A stretch of 55,201 bases of DNA from Methylobacterium amylolyticum (GTDB taxonomy: Bacteria; Pseudomonadota; Alphaproteobacteria; Rhizobiales; Beijerinckiaceae). The stretch spans positions 1 through 55,201 of the forward strand of contig NZ_JAUYZI010000040.1 of the NCBI RefSeq assembly GCF_030700245.1, given 5' to 3'. Position 1 is the first letter of the stretch. Each line of letters begins with the position of its first letter. Under the pieces are notes generated by a model, which was not told the DNA's origin, ran no database searches, and saw only the letters and a program-made list of their open reading frames with translations. This document shows positions 24,813 to 33,251 of this stretch, one piece after another. Made by a program: the position numbers and the translations under genes.

Positions 24813-25766
24813 ATGTCCGGGACCATGCAGGCGGTCCGCTTCCACGTGACCGGAAGCCTCGACGCGGTGCGGGTCGAGGCGGTGCCGCGGCCGGAGCCCG
24901 GGCCCGGCGCGGTGCGGGTGGCGGTGCGGGCGGCCGGCCTGAACCCGAGCGACGCCAAGAACGTGCTCGGGCGCTTTCCCTACACCACCGTGCCGCGGGT
25001 GCCGGGCCGCGACTTCGCGGGGGTGGTCACGGACGGCCCGGACGACCTCGTCGGGCGCCGCGTCTGGGGCACCGGCCGGGATCTCGGCTTCGACCGCGAC
25101 GGGAGCCACGCCGAGTGGCTGACCGTGCCGGCCGACGGCGTCGCCCTGCTGCCGGACCGCCTCGCCTTCGCGCAGGCGGCGAGCCTCGGCGTGCCCTACA
25201 CCACCGCCTGGGACGGGCTGGAGCGCACCGGGGTCGGCGCCGGCACGCGGCTGCTCGTCGTCGGGGCGGGGGCGGTGGGCCGGGCGGCCGCCGACCTCGC
25301 CCGCGCCCGCGGCGCGGCGGTCCACGTGGCCGTGCGGCGGCCGGACCAGGCCCGCGCCCTCGAAGCCGCCGGGTTCGAGGCCGGGATCTACCCCGACGGG
25401 ACGGCGCTTCCGACCGGCTTCGCGGTCGCCTTCGAGACGACGGGCTACCGGCTGCCCGAGGCGATCCGGTCGCTCGCGCCGTTCGGCCGGGTCGCGGTGA
25501 TCGCGGCGCCGCCCGGCGGCACGGTCGAGACGCCGGTGCTCGACCTCTACCGGCGGGGCGGCAGCCTCGTCGGGGTCAACTCGCTCCTCTACGACAGCCG
25601 CGCCTGCGCCCGGATGCTGGCGCGGATCGGCGCCCTGTTCGAGGCCGGCGACCTCGTGCCGGGCGCGGTGACGGAGGTGCCGCTCGCCGAGGCGGCCGCC
25701 GCCTACCGCGCGGTCGCGCGCGAGGGCGGCGACAAGGTGGTGCTGGCGATGCCGGGGACCGTTTGA
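24813..25766 (+). CDS. Zinc-independent MDR family oxidoreductase
   Basis: A 317-residue medium-chain dehydrogenase/reductase of the quinone-oxidoreductase-like group. The N-terminal GroES-like domain has RAAGLNPSDAKNVLGRFPY and PRVPGRDFAGVV. The nucleotide-binding fold begins LLVVGAGAVGRAA (about 148-160). Zinc-binding Cys/His ligands are not seen. ATG start at 24813 (a second ATG, four codons on, is also possible). It stands downstream of a repeat-filled gap and 49 bp ahead of a phosphoesterase gene on the same strand. Substrate unknown. Confidence 0.85.
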   Translation: MSGTMQAVRFHVTGSLDAVRVEAVPRPEPGPGAVRVAVRAAGLNPSDAKNVLGRFPYTTVPRVPGRDFAGVVTDGPDDLVGRRVWGTGRDLGFDRDGSHAEWLTVPADGVALLPDRLAFAQAASLGVPYTTAWDGLERTGVGAGTRLLVVGAGAVGRAAADLARARGAAVHVAVRRPDQARALEAAGFEAGIYPDGTALPTGFAVAFETTGYRLPEAIRSLAPFGRVAVIAAPPGGTVETPVLDLYRRGGSLVGVNSLLYDSRACARMLARIGALFEAGDLVPGAVTEVPLAEAAAAYRAVAREGGDKVVLAMPGTV

Positions 25767-25815
25767 ATGCGACGGCCGCCTTGCCTCGCGCGCGCCCGCC
25801 GTGGATGAGTGCGGC

Positions 25816-26487
25816 ATGGAGCCCGGGACGCTCACCTACGCCGTCGGCGACATCCACGGCCGCGCCGACCTGCTCGACGCGCTGCTGGAGCGGATCGCGG
25901 CGCACGCGGCGGGCCGCGACCGGCGGCTCGTGTTCCTCGGCGACTACATCGACCGCGGCCCCGACAGCGCCGCGGTGCTGCGCACGGTGAGCCGCCTCGC
26001 CTGGGCCGAGCCCGAGCGCGTCACCTGCCTGATGGGCAACCACGAGCGGATGCTGCTCGACGCGCTGGTGCGGGACGGCGCGGCCGGCCACTGGCTGATC
26101 AACGGGGGCGAGGCTACGCTCGCCGCCTTCGGTGCCCGGGACGCGGCCGGGCTGCCGCGCGACACCCTCGACTGGATCGAGGCGCTGCCGACCCTCCACG
26201 GGGACGCCGCGCGCTGGTACGTCCATGCGGGCTTCCGCCCCGGCGTGGCGCCCCCGGATTCCGAGCCGCACGACCGCCTGTGGATCCGCGAGCCGTTCCT
26301 CGACGGCGACCACGATTTCGGCCGCCACGTGGTCCACGGCCACACGCCCCGCCAGGACGGCCGGCCCGAGGTGCGGCGCTTCCGCACCAACCTCGACACC
26401 GGCGCGGTCTACGGCGGACCGCTCACCGCGGGCGTGTTCTCCGACGCGCGAGGGCCGGCGCTGGACTTCCTTCAGGTCCGCGGCTGA
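25816..26487 (+). CDS. Metallophosphoesterase (PPP-type serine/threonine phosphatase-like)
   Basis: About 223 residues with all the di-metal phosphoesterase motifs of the PPP superfamily: GDIHGR (11-16), GDYIDRGP (about 42-49), GNHE (about 77-80), then VHAGFRPG and VVHGHTP. Bacterial relatives act as protein phosphatases or diadenosine-tetraphosphate hydrolases; which applies is not clear. Start chosen at ATG 25816 with GGATGAG upstream; a GTG at 25801 would add five residues. It probably shares a transcript with the MDR gene. Confidence 0.88.
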   Translation: MEPGTLTYAVGDIHGRADLLDALLERIAAHAAGRDRRLVFLGDYIDRGPDSAAVLRTVSRLAWAEPERVTCLMGNHERMLLDALVRDGAAGHWLINGGEATLAAFGARDAAGLPRDTLDWIEALPTLHGDAARWYVHAGFRPGVAPPDSEPHDRLWIREPFLDGDHDFGRHVVHGHTPRQDGRPEVRRFRTNLDTGAVYGGPLTAGVFSDARGPALDFLQVRG

Positions 26488-26521
26488 GGCCGTCCGGCGC
26501 GGGGCGCCGGACCGCGCGGGC

Positions 26522-27610
26522 TCAGGCGACGACCTTGTCCCGCACCGCGATGTCGGGGCTCGACGCGCCGCAGGTCGGCAGGCTCTCCACCGGGCCGTGC
26601 ACCGCCGAGGTGCTGGCCGATAGGTCGTGGTAGCAGACGCAGCCTTCTGCGAAGTAGTGGTGCACCAGCGCCTTGCGGGAGTGGCGCATGTCCGCCCGGG
26701 CCGAGCCGCCGTGCAGCAGGTTGGCGTGCCAGAACAGCACGTCGCCCTTGCGGGCGATGAAGTGGTGCGGCGCCGCGCCGTGATCGGCGATCTCGCGCTT
26801 GATCGCCGGCTCGTAGCGCTCCCGGTAGGCGGTGTAGCCGCGCTCGCGGAACTCGTCGGTCGAGATGCCGACATCGTGGCTGAACAGGTAGGGCAGCCGG
26901 TGCGTGCCGGGGTAGTAGACCAGCGGCCCGGAATCGGCGTGGATGTCCTCCATCGCCACCCAGCAGGCGGCGAGATAGCCGAGCGGGTAGGTGGTCATGT
27001 GGATCGAGTCCGAGTGCTCGGACTGCTGGCTGCCCTTGTGCGAGGCGATGGTCTGGAACGGGATCGCGGGCCGGCCGAGCACCATGCTGCTGAAGTTGAC
27101 GAGCACCGGGTGCCGCAAGAGCCGGTCGAGTTCCTCGACCTTCAGGTGCGGGTTGAGGTAGCGGCCCGGATGGGGGTCGTCCTCGGCGGCCTTCTCCGGC
27201 GCCAGCGTCAGGTCGCCCCGGGCGATCGCCGCCTCGTAGGCGCCCCAGGCCTCGTCGATCGTGTCCGGATCGATGGCGCCGCGGGCGACGTAGTAGCCGT
27301 TCTCGACCCAGAACCGGCAGATCTCGGCCTGCTTCGGGGTGATCTCACGCCGCGCCACGCGCCGGTCGATGATCGCCGGGGCGTCGGGCTGGTCGAGCCA
27401 GGGGCTCGGCCCGGATTCCGGAAAGCTCTCGGCGCGGAACACCTTGATGCAGCCGATCTCGACGGGCACGTCCGCGTCGACCGCGTAGGACGGGCCGGCC
27501 TCCGGCTCGGGCGGCACCGGCAGCGCGTCGTCGCGCCCGAGCGCGAGGTTGCGCGCCGCCATGGTCAGGCTGCGCCCGAGGCTCGACACCCGCGAAAGTC
27601 CCTGGGTCAC
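26522..27610 (-). CDS. Phytanoyl-CoA dioxygenase family protein
   Basis: A 362-residue Fe(II)/2-oxoglutarate-dependent oxygenase of the PhyH family. The iron-binding HxD is in SEHSDSIHM (near residue 197). The distal His lies in DVLFWHANLLHGGSARADM, with the following Arg likely binding 2-oxoglutarate. WVAMEDIHADSGPLVYYPGTH is a strong family block. About 85 N-terminal residues precede the fold. The substrate cannot be read from context; relatives modify lipids or small metabolites. ATG start. It is convergent with the phosphoesterase gene. Confidence 0.85.
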   Translation of the reverse strand: MTQGLSRVSSLGRSLTMAARNLALGRDDALPVPPEPEAGPSYAVDADVPVEIGCIKVFRAESFPESGPSPWLDQPDAPAIIDRRVARREITPKQAEICRFWVENGYYVARGAIDPDTIDEAWGAYEAAIARGDLTLAPEKAAEDDPHPGRYLNPHLKVEELDRLLRHPVLVNFSSMVLGRPAIPFQTIASHKGSQQSEHSDSIHMTTYPLGYLAACWVAMEDIHADSGPLVYYPGTHRLPYLFSHDVGISTDEFRERGYTAYRERYEPAIKREIADHGAAPHHFIARKGDVLFWHANLLHGGSARADMRHSRKALVHHYFAEGCVCYHDLSASTSAVHGPVESLPTCGASSPDIAVRDKVVA

Positions 27611-27751
27611 GCTTCGCCCCCTTCGGGTCGCTTCAATCTGGTCCCCGGCATACAGACGCGCGTCTATGGCCGGATCGGGGCATCCGCGGGAACAAACGCC
27701 GGCCGGAGGCCCCGCGACGGCAGATCGCGCGCCGGGCGTGTCCCGCGCGCC

Positions 27752-28129
27752 TCAGCGGCGGCCGGGCACGAGGGCGCACAGGAGGCCGGCGGCCCAGCCG
27801 GCCATCAGCAGGATGCCCCCGGCCGGCGCCGCCATCGGGAACAGCGCGCGGCCGGCGAGCGCCCGCAGGGCGAGGTCGCCGCAGAACAGGACGAGGCCGA
27901 GGGCGAGCAGGCCCGCCGCCGCCCGGGACAGGCCTGGACGCACGAGCCCGGCGGCCCCGAACCCGGCGAGGGCCAGGATCGCGGGAGCGTGGAACAGCAG
28001 GAACTGCGCGGCGGTCTTCAGCGAATCGGCGCCGGCGACGTGGGCCGCGGCCGCGCTGGCCGCCACGCCGAGCAGCCCGGCGAGGCAGGCGGCGGCCGCG
28101 AGCGCCCGCTCGGGCCCGGGCAGGATCAC
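27752..28129 (-). CDS. DUF423 family membrane protein
   Basis: A 125-residue protein with four hydrophobic segments, typical of the DUF423/YgdD family: LAGLLGVAASAAAAHVAG, FLLFHAPAILALAGFGAAG, LLALGLVLFCGDLALRALAG and PAGGILLMAGWAAGLLCAL. The GTG start overlaps the engB stop (GTGA), so the two genes are coupled. The family's biochemical function is unknown. Confidence 0.85.
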   Translation of the reverse strand: MILPGPERALAAAACLAGLLGVAASAAAAHVAGADSLKTAAQFLLFHAPAILALAGFGAAGLVRPGLSRAAAGLLALGLVLFCGDLALRALAGRALFPMAAPAGGILLMAGWAAGLLCALVPGRR

Positions 28130-28788
28130 GCGCCGCGCTCCGCCAGCAGACGCGCCACCGCCGCGCGCAGGTCGGCCACGCCGCTGTCGTCCCGGCTCGA
28201 CGTGAGGAGCACCTGCGGATACGCCGCCGGGCGCTTGGCGAGGCCGGCCTCGACGCCGCGGATGCGGGCTTCGACCTCGCCCTTCTTCAGGGCGTCGCCC
28301 TTGGTCAGCACCACTTGGTAGCTCACGGCCGCCTTGTCGAGGCCGTCGAGCACGTCGGTGTCGATGCTCTTCAGGCCGTGGCGGCCGTCGATCAGCACGA
28401 ACACGCGGGCGAGGTTGGCGCGGCCCTTGAGGTAGGCGTGGATCAGCCGGGTCCAGGCCTCGACCTTGGCCTTCTCGACCGCGGCGTAGCCGTAGCCCGG
28501 CATGTCCACGAGGGCGAAGCGCTCGGCGATCCGGAAGAAGTTGAGCTGCTGCGTGCGCCCCGGCGTGTGCGAGACCCGCGCCAGCGTGTTGCGGCCGGTG
28601 AGCGCGTTGATCAGGCTCGACTTGCCGACGTTCGAGCGCCCGGCGAAGGCGATCTCGACGCCCTCCATCGGCGGCAGCCGGTCGAGGGTCTGGGCCGCCG
28701 CGTAGAAGTCGGCGCTGCCCGCGAACAGGACGCGGCCGGCCTCGACGAGGCCGGCCGCGTCCGCGTCGTCCGTGTCCGGTCCGGTCAC
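28126..28788 (-). CDS. engB: Ribosome biogenesis GTP-binding protein EngB/YsxC/YihA
   Basis: A 220-residue GTPase needed for 50S ribosome assembly. Visible G motifs are G1 AGRSNVGKSS, G3 DMPGYGYA, G4 TKGD and the switch region RTQQLNFF. It begins at GTG (M-T-G-P-D) one base after the yidC stop, so it is read from the rpmH-rnpA-yidC transcript. Length is normal. Confidence 0.94.
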   Translation of the reverse strand: MTGPDTDDADAAGLVEAGRVLFAGSADFYAAAQTLDRLPPMEGVEIAFAGRSNVGKSSLINALTGRNTLARVSHTPGRTQQLNFFRIAERFALVDMPGYGYAAVEKAKVEAWTRLIHAYLKGRANLARVFVLIDGRHGLKSIDTDVLDGLDKAAVSYQVVLTKGDALKKGEVEARIRGVEAGLAKRPAAYPQVLLTSSRDDSGVADLRAAVARLLAERGA

Positions 28789-28789
28789 G

Positions 28790-30649
28790 TCAGCTCTTGG
28801 TGGCGGCGGGCTTCGAGCCGCCCTTCGCGCGCCGGAACGTGTCCCTGAGGTTGTCCCACAATTCCACCTTCACGCCGTTGCGGCGCATGATGACGTATTG
28901 CTGGATCACCGACAGGGTGTTGTTCCACGCCCAGTAGATCACCAGGCCGGCCGGGAACGAGCCGAGCATGAAGGTGAAGATGATCGGCATGAAGGTGAAG
29001 ATCTGCGCCTGGACCGGGTCCGGGGGCGCGGGGTTCATCTTCATCTGCACGAACATCGTCACGCCCATGATCAGCGGCCAGACGCCGAGATGGACGAAGT
29101 CGGGCGCGGGGTAGGGCAGCAGGCCGAACAGGTTGAGGATGCTGGTCGGATCCGGTGCGGCGAGATCGTGGATCCAGCCGAAGAACGGCGCGTGCCGCAT
29201 CTCGATGGTGATGAACAGCACCTTGTAGAGCGCGAAGAACACCGGGATCTGGATCAGCACCGGCCAGCAGCCGGCGACGGGGTTGATCTTCTCCTTCTTG
29301 TACAGCTCCATCATCGCCTGTTGCTGTTTCATCTTGTCGTCCTTGTACCGCTCCCGGATGCTGGTCATCTCGGGCTGGACGGCCTTCATCTTGGCCATCG
29401 AGACGTAGGAGCGGTTGGCGATCGGCAGGAACAGCAGCTTGAGGCAGAAGGTCACCACCAGGATCGACACGCCGAAGTTGCCGAACAGGTGGTAGAAGAA
29501 GTCCAAGGCCCGGAACATCGGCTTGGTGATGAAGAAGAACCACCCCCAGTCGATCATCAGGTCGAAGTGCTTGATGCCGAGGTCCTTCTCGTAGGCGTTG
29601 ATGAGGTTGACCTCCTTGGCGCCGGCGAACAGGCGCTGTGTGGCCGAGGCCGAGGCGCCGGCGGCGAGGTTGATCGCGTCGCCGCGCACGCTCGCCTGGT
29701 AGACGTTGGTGCCGCCCTCGGTCCGGTCGGTGAACGCGCCGGTGTAGGGGACCGCCTGATCGGGGATGGCGGCCGCCGCCCAATACTTGTCGGTGATGCC
29801 GACGAAGCCGCCGGTCACGTTGGACCACGCCTTGCCGCGGGTGTTGGCGCCGCCGTAGGCGCCCTCCTTGGCGAGCTTGTCGTAGGTGAACTCCTGCAGG
29901 CCGTCGTTGCCGAGATAGCCGATCAGGCCCTCGTGCAGGACGTAGTAGCCCTGGGTGTGCGGCTTCCCCCAGCGCGAGACGAGGCTGTAGGGGTAGAGCG
30001 TGACCGCCCCGGTGCCCGCGTTCTCGACCGAGTCGCGCACCGTGAACATGAACTTGTCGTCGACCGCGACGATGCGCTTGAAGACGAGGCCGGCGCCGTT
30101 GTCCCAGGTCAGCGTCACCGGCTTGCCGGGCGAGAGGGTCTGGCCGTTCGCGGTCCAGAGCGTGTCGCCGTTCGGGAGCGGGCCGGCATTCGCGCCGACC
30201 CAGCCGAACTCGGCGTAGTACGGCGTCTCGGTGCCGACCGGCGAGAACAGCACGATCTCCGGGCTCTTCGGGTCGACGGTCTCGTGGTAGTTCTTGAGCT
30301 TCACGTCGTCGATGCGCCCGCCCTTGAGGGCGATCGAGCCCGCGAGCGCGGGGGTGTCGATCTGCACCCGCGGCGAGCGGGCGAGCGCGGCCTCGCGGGA
30401 AATGGGGCCTCCCGCCGGGGTCGGCGCGGTGCCGGGCGCGGGCGCGGCCGGGCCGCCCTCCTTCGGCGACGGCGAGGGCACGCCGTCCGGGGTCACGCCC
30501 GGGGCTTGCTGGGTCTGCGCGGCCCGGTTCTGCGCCTCGATCTGGCGCTGCTGCTCCACCCGCGGCCCCGCGACGAAGTACTGCCAGCCCAGCAGGACCA
30601 GCAGCGACAGGCCGATGGCCACGAACATGTTCGTCTTGTCATTGCCCAT
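28790..30649 (-). CDS. yidC: Membrane protein insertase YidC
   Basis: About 619 residues. It inserts and folds inner-membrane proteins alone or with SecYEG. The N-terminal anchor helix is NMFVAIGLSLLVLLGWQYFV. A Pro-rich linker and a large periplasmic beta domain follow (about 90-350). The conserved insertase core begins near 360 (FNHLF-type helix, KLLFLPIANRSYVSMAKMKA, INPVAGCWPVLIQIPVFFAL), and the C-terminal helices end with GLVIYWAWNNTLSVIQQ. The ATG at 30649 was chosen over a GTG three codons earlier. Either start lies inside the end of rnpA, implying coupled translation. Confidence 0.96.
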   Translation of the reverse strand: MGNDKTNMFVAIGLSLLVLLGWQYFVAGPRVEQQRQIEAQNRAAQTQQAPGVTPDGVPSPSPKEGGPAAPAPGTAPTPAGGPISREAALARSPRVQIDTPALAGSIALKGGRIDDVKLKNYHETVDPKSPEIVLFSPVGTETPYYAEFGWVGANAGPLPNGDTLWTANGQTLSPGKPVTLTWDNGAGLVFKRIVAVDDKFMFTVRDSVENAGTGAVTLYPYSLVSRWGKPHTQGYYVLHEGLIGYLGNDGLQEFTYDKLAKEGAYGGANTRGKAWSNVTGGFVGITDKYWAAAAIPDQAVPYTGAFTDRTEGGTNVYQASVRGDAINLAAGASASATQRLFAGAKEVNLINAYEKDLGIKHFDLMIDWGWFFFITKPMFRALDFFYHLFGNFGVSILVVTFCLKLLFLPIANRSYVSMAKMKAVQPEMTSIRERYKDDKMKQQQAMMELYKKEKINPVAGCWPVLIQIPVFFALYKVLFITIEMRHAPFFGWIHDLAAPDPTSILNLFGLLPYPAPDFVHLGVWPLIMGVTMFVQMKMNPAPPDPVQAQIFTFMPIIFTFMLGSFPAGLVIYWAWNNTLSVIQQYVIMRRNGVKVELWDNLRDTFRRAKGGSKPAATKS

Positions 30650-31139
30650 CGAGGACACCGCCGCACGGGTTCGAACTGTGGGTCGGCGCGGGATCCGGAT
30701 CCGCGCGCCGGGACGATGGGGATTCCGGCCGGCCGGCGCCGCCCGCGTTCTTCGTGCGTCCGGGCGGCCGGTCGCCGCGCGGCTTGCCGGGGCGGATCAC
30801 CTGGGGGATCGCGCGGCGCAGATCCTCGGCGAGCGCCGAGAAATCGGCGTCCAGCGCCGGACGGCGGGCGATCAGCACGATGTCGGCGGGGGCCGCGGCG
30901 ATCTCGGGCGGCAACTCGGCCGCCACACGCTCGGCGACGGCGCGCAGCCGGCGCTTGATGCGGTTGCGCTCCGTGGCGTGGCCGACGCGCTTGGTGACGG
31001 TGAAGCCGAGCCGCAGGCCGCCCGCGGCGTCCGTGCCGCGCGGGCGGCCCTGCGCCGTCATCCGCTCGGTGTGAAAGCGGCGGCCCTCGGCCGCGGCCAG
31101 GAAGTCCGGTCGCTTCTTGAGCCGTTCGATCGCAGCCAT
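30639..31139 (-). CDS. rnpA: Ribonuclease P protein component
   Basis: A 166-residue protein subunit of RNase P. The RNR signature is intact in RLGFTVTKRVGHATERNRIK followed by RRLR. The fold ends near residue 125; the last 40 residues are a Pro/Arg/Ser-rich extension also seen in other rhizobial RnpA proteins. It lies 70 bp after rpmH, and its 3' end overlaps the yidC start by 11 bp. Confidence 0.95.
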   Translation of the reverse strand: MAAIERLKKRPDFLAAAEGRRFHTERMTAQGRPRGTDAAGGLRLGFTVTKRVGHATERNRIKRRLRAVAERVAAELPPEIAAAPADIVLIARRPALDADFSALAEDLRRAIPQVIRPGKPRGDRPPGRTKNAGGAGRPESPSSRRADPDPAPTHSSNPCGGVLDGQ

Positions 31140-31209
31140 CGATGGTCCGATCCCGGCCCCAAGCCCCGTCAGACGGGCCGATGCGGGGCCCGGCGGGCCC
31201 CGTCCCGTC

Positions 31210-31344
31210 TCAGGCCGACAGGCGCTTGCGGCCGTGGGCGCGGCGGCGGGCCAGCACCTTGCGGCCGCCGGCCGTGGCCATGCGCGCCCGGAAGCCGTGG
31301 CGGCGCTTACGGACGAGCTTACTCGGCTGGTAGGTTCTCTTCAT
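31210..31344 (-). CDS. rpmH: 50S ribosomal protein L34
   Basis: A 44-residue L34 with the invariant MKRTYQPSKLVRKRRHGFRA start and a Lys/Arg-rich body. It is the first gene of the conserved rpmH-rnpA-yidC-engB cluster. The 164-bp gap upstream, towards apt, should carry the cluster's promoter. Confidence 0.98.
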   Translation of the reverse strand: MKRTYQPSKLVRKRRHGFRARMATAGGRKVLARRRAHGRKRLSA

Positions 31345-31508
31345 GATTCTGCCTCGAAGGTCGGCGCGCTCGCGGACGGCGGCATGCCGCACCCGACCTT
31401 CACGCGTCCAGGATGTCTCGCAAACACGAAGGGCGCCCAGAAAGGCGCCACGTCGCGGGTGGCGGGCTTATGGCGGATGGGCCTGCGCAAGTCAACGATT
31501 CGAGGGGG

Positions 31509-32054
31509 TCAGTGACCCTCGAACTCCATCAGCGTGCGCACCTCGACGCCGAGGTCGCGCAGGCGCTGCGCACCGCCGATCTCCGGCAGGTCGATGACGA
31601 AGCAGGCCGCGACGATCTCGGCCCCGATCTGCTTGAGGAGGTTGATGGCGGCGGTCGCGGTGCCGCCGGTGGCGATCAGGTCGTCGACCAGGAGCACCCG
31701 GTCGCCGGGCTTCACCGCGTCGACGTGGATCTCGATCTCGTCGGTGCCGTATTCCAGCGCGTAGGCCATCTTCACGGTCTTGTGCGGGAGCTTGCCCTTC
31801 TTCCGGATCGGCACGAAGCCGCAGGAGAGCTGGTGGGCGATGGCGCCCCCCAGGATGAAGCCCCGCGCCTCGATGCCGGCCACCTGCGCGATGCCGCCGC
31901 CCGCGTAGGGGTGCACCAGCGCGTCGACCGCCCGGCGGAACGAGCGCGGATCGCTGAGCAGGGTGGTGATGTCGCGGAAGATGATGCCGGGCTTCGGGTA
32001 ATCCGGGATCGACCGGATCGAGTCCTTCAGCGCGACGTGACGGCGGGCTTGCAT
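31509..32054 (-). CDS. apt: Adenine phosphoribosyltransferase
   Basis: A 181-residue purine salvage enzyme that converts adenine and PRPP to AMP. It has the PRPP-binding loop VLLVDDLIATGGT, the adenine-pocket region PKPGIIFRDITTLLSD, and GIEARGFILGGAIAHQL. The ATG start gives the usual length. The upstream and downstream genes on the same strand are functionally unrelated. Confidence 0.96.
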   Translation of the reverse strand: MQARRHVALKDSIRSIPDYPKPGIIFRDITTLLSDPRSFRRAVDALVHPYAGGGIAQVAGIEARGFILGGAIAHQLSCGFVPIRKKGKLPHKTVKMAYALEYGTDEIEIHVDAVKPGDRVLLVDDLIATGGTATAAINLLKQIGAEIVAACFVIDLPEIGGAQRLRDLGVEVRTLMEFEGH

Positions 32055-32134
32055 GCGGGCCTTCCCTGACGAGACGGCGCGTTAAAGCAGAAGCCCGCCC
32101 GGGAGGCCAGTTGCCGGCTCAGGCGGTCGCCGGC

Positions 32135-32932
32135 TCAGGCGCCCTGCGCCTTCTTGAGGATCGCCAGCAGGTCGCGGTGCAGGCCCTCGTTGCCGCAGGC
32201 GACGGAGCGGGCGGCGAGCGGCTCGGCGGCGCCGTCGGCGGAGGTGACGAAGCCGCCGGCCTCGCGCACCAGGGCGACCCCGGCCGCGAAATCGTAGGTC
32301 TGGAGGTCGCGTTCCCAGTAGGCGTCGAGGCGCCCGCAGGCGACGTAGGCGAGGTCGAGCGCCGCCGAGCCCATCCGCCGCGTGCCCCCGGAGACCGCCA
32401 TCACCGCGCCGAGCTCGCGCAGCAGCCGCGGGTGGCTGCCGCGGCCGAGATAGGGCGTGCCGTAGCCGATCAGCGCGTCGGCCATGTCCTGCCGGGCGGA
32501 GACCCGCAGGCGGCGGTTGTTGAGGTAGGCGCCCTTGCCGCGCTCGGCGACGAACAGCTCGTCCTTGATCGGGTCGAACACGACGCCGGCCACGATCTGG
32601 CCGTCGCGCTCCAGCCCCACCGACACCGCGAAGTGCGGCACCCCGTGCAGGAAGTTGGCGGTGCCGTCGAGGGGATCGATGTGCCACGTGTGGCTCTTGT
32701 CGGTGCCCTCGATGATCCCGTTCTCCTCCAGCACCATGCCGTAGCCGGGCCGGGCCTTCAGCAGCGCGTCGCGCAAGACCTCCTCGGCCTTGCGGTCGGC
32801 GGCCGAGACGAAGTCACCGGGGCCCTTGCGCGACACCTGGAGGTTCTCGACCTCGCCGAAATCGCGCCGCAGGCCGCGGGCGGCCTTGCGCACCGCGTCG
32901 ACCATCACGGTCATGAGGGGGGAGGAGATCAT
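32135..32932 (-). CDS. Inositol monophosphatase family protein (SuhB-like)
   Basis: About 265 residues from the ATG of MISSPLM; an upstream ATG adds 18 atypical residues. The metal-dependent phosphatase motifs are VLEENG, WHIDPLDGTANFLHG and, near the end, the YWERDLQTYDFAAGVALVRE block with the third metal Asp. The family includes SuhB, which also acts in rRNA antitermination with NusA, so either inositol-phosphate hydrolysis or that role is possible. Confidence 0.9.
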   Translation of the reverse strand: MISSPLMTVMVDAVRKAARGLRRDFGEVENLQVSRKGPGDFVSAADRKAEEVLRDALLKARPGYGMVLEENGIIEGTDKSHTWHIDPLDGTANFLHGVPHFAVSVGLERDGQIVAGVVFDPIKDELFVAERGKGAYLNNRRLRVSARQDMADALIGYGTPYLGRGSHPRLLRELGAVMAVSGGTRRMGSAALDLAYVACGRLDAYWERDLQTYDFAAGVALVREAGGFVTSADGAAEPLAARSVACGNEGLHRDLLAILKKAQGA

Positions 32933-33056
32933 TTCGTTTCGGACTTCTCGGCCGCGGATTCGCAGGGGGTGGTTACAGGCGCGCACAGGAAATGACGAGC
33001 CCGCGGTGGGGACCGCGGTTATCGTTTCGGTCGGGCTCCAGCATCGCCGGAGGTGT

Positions 33057-33230
33057 TCCCTCCCCCTCTTTGCGGGGGAGGGTGGACCACGCGTGAGCGA
33101 GGGTCGGGAGAGGGGAGCGCGGCTTCAGGCACGGTCGCGGCCATGGATGCCGGGCGCCCCATCTTGCAACGGCGCTCCCCTCACCCGACCCGCTTCGCGG
33201 ACCACCCTCCCCCGCAACGGGGACAGGGAG
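33057..33230. repeat. Palindromic repeat family C, copy 3
   Basis: The left arm opens tccctccccctctttgcggg and runs to gggagaggggagc. The right arm runs from cgctcccctcacccgacccg to ccctcccccgcaacgggg. It occupies most of the gap between the hemA stop (33252) and the upstream side of the inositol-phosphatase gene. A terminator-like function for hemA is possible. Confidence 0.7.
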
Positions 33231-33251
33231 CGCACGCGCTGGAGCCGGCGG

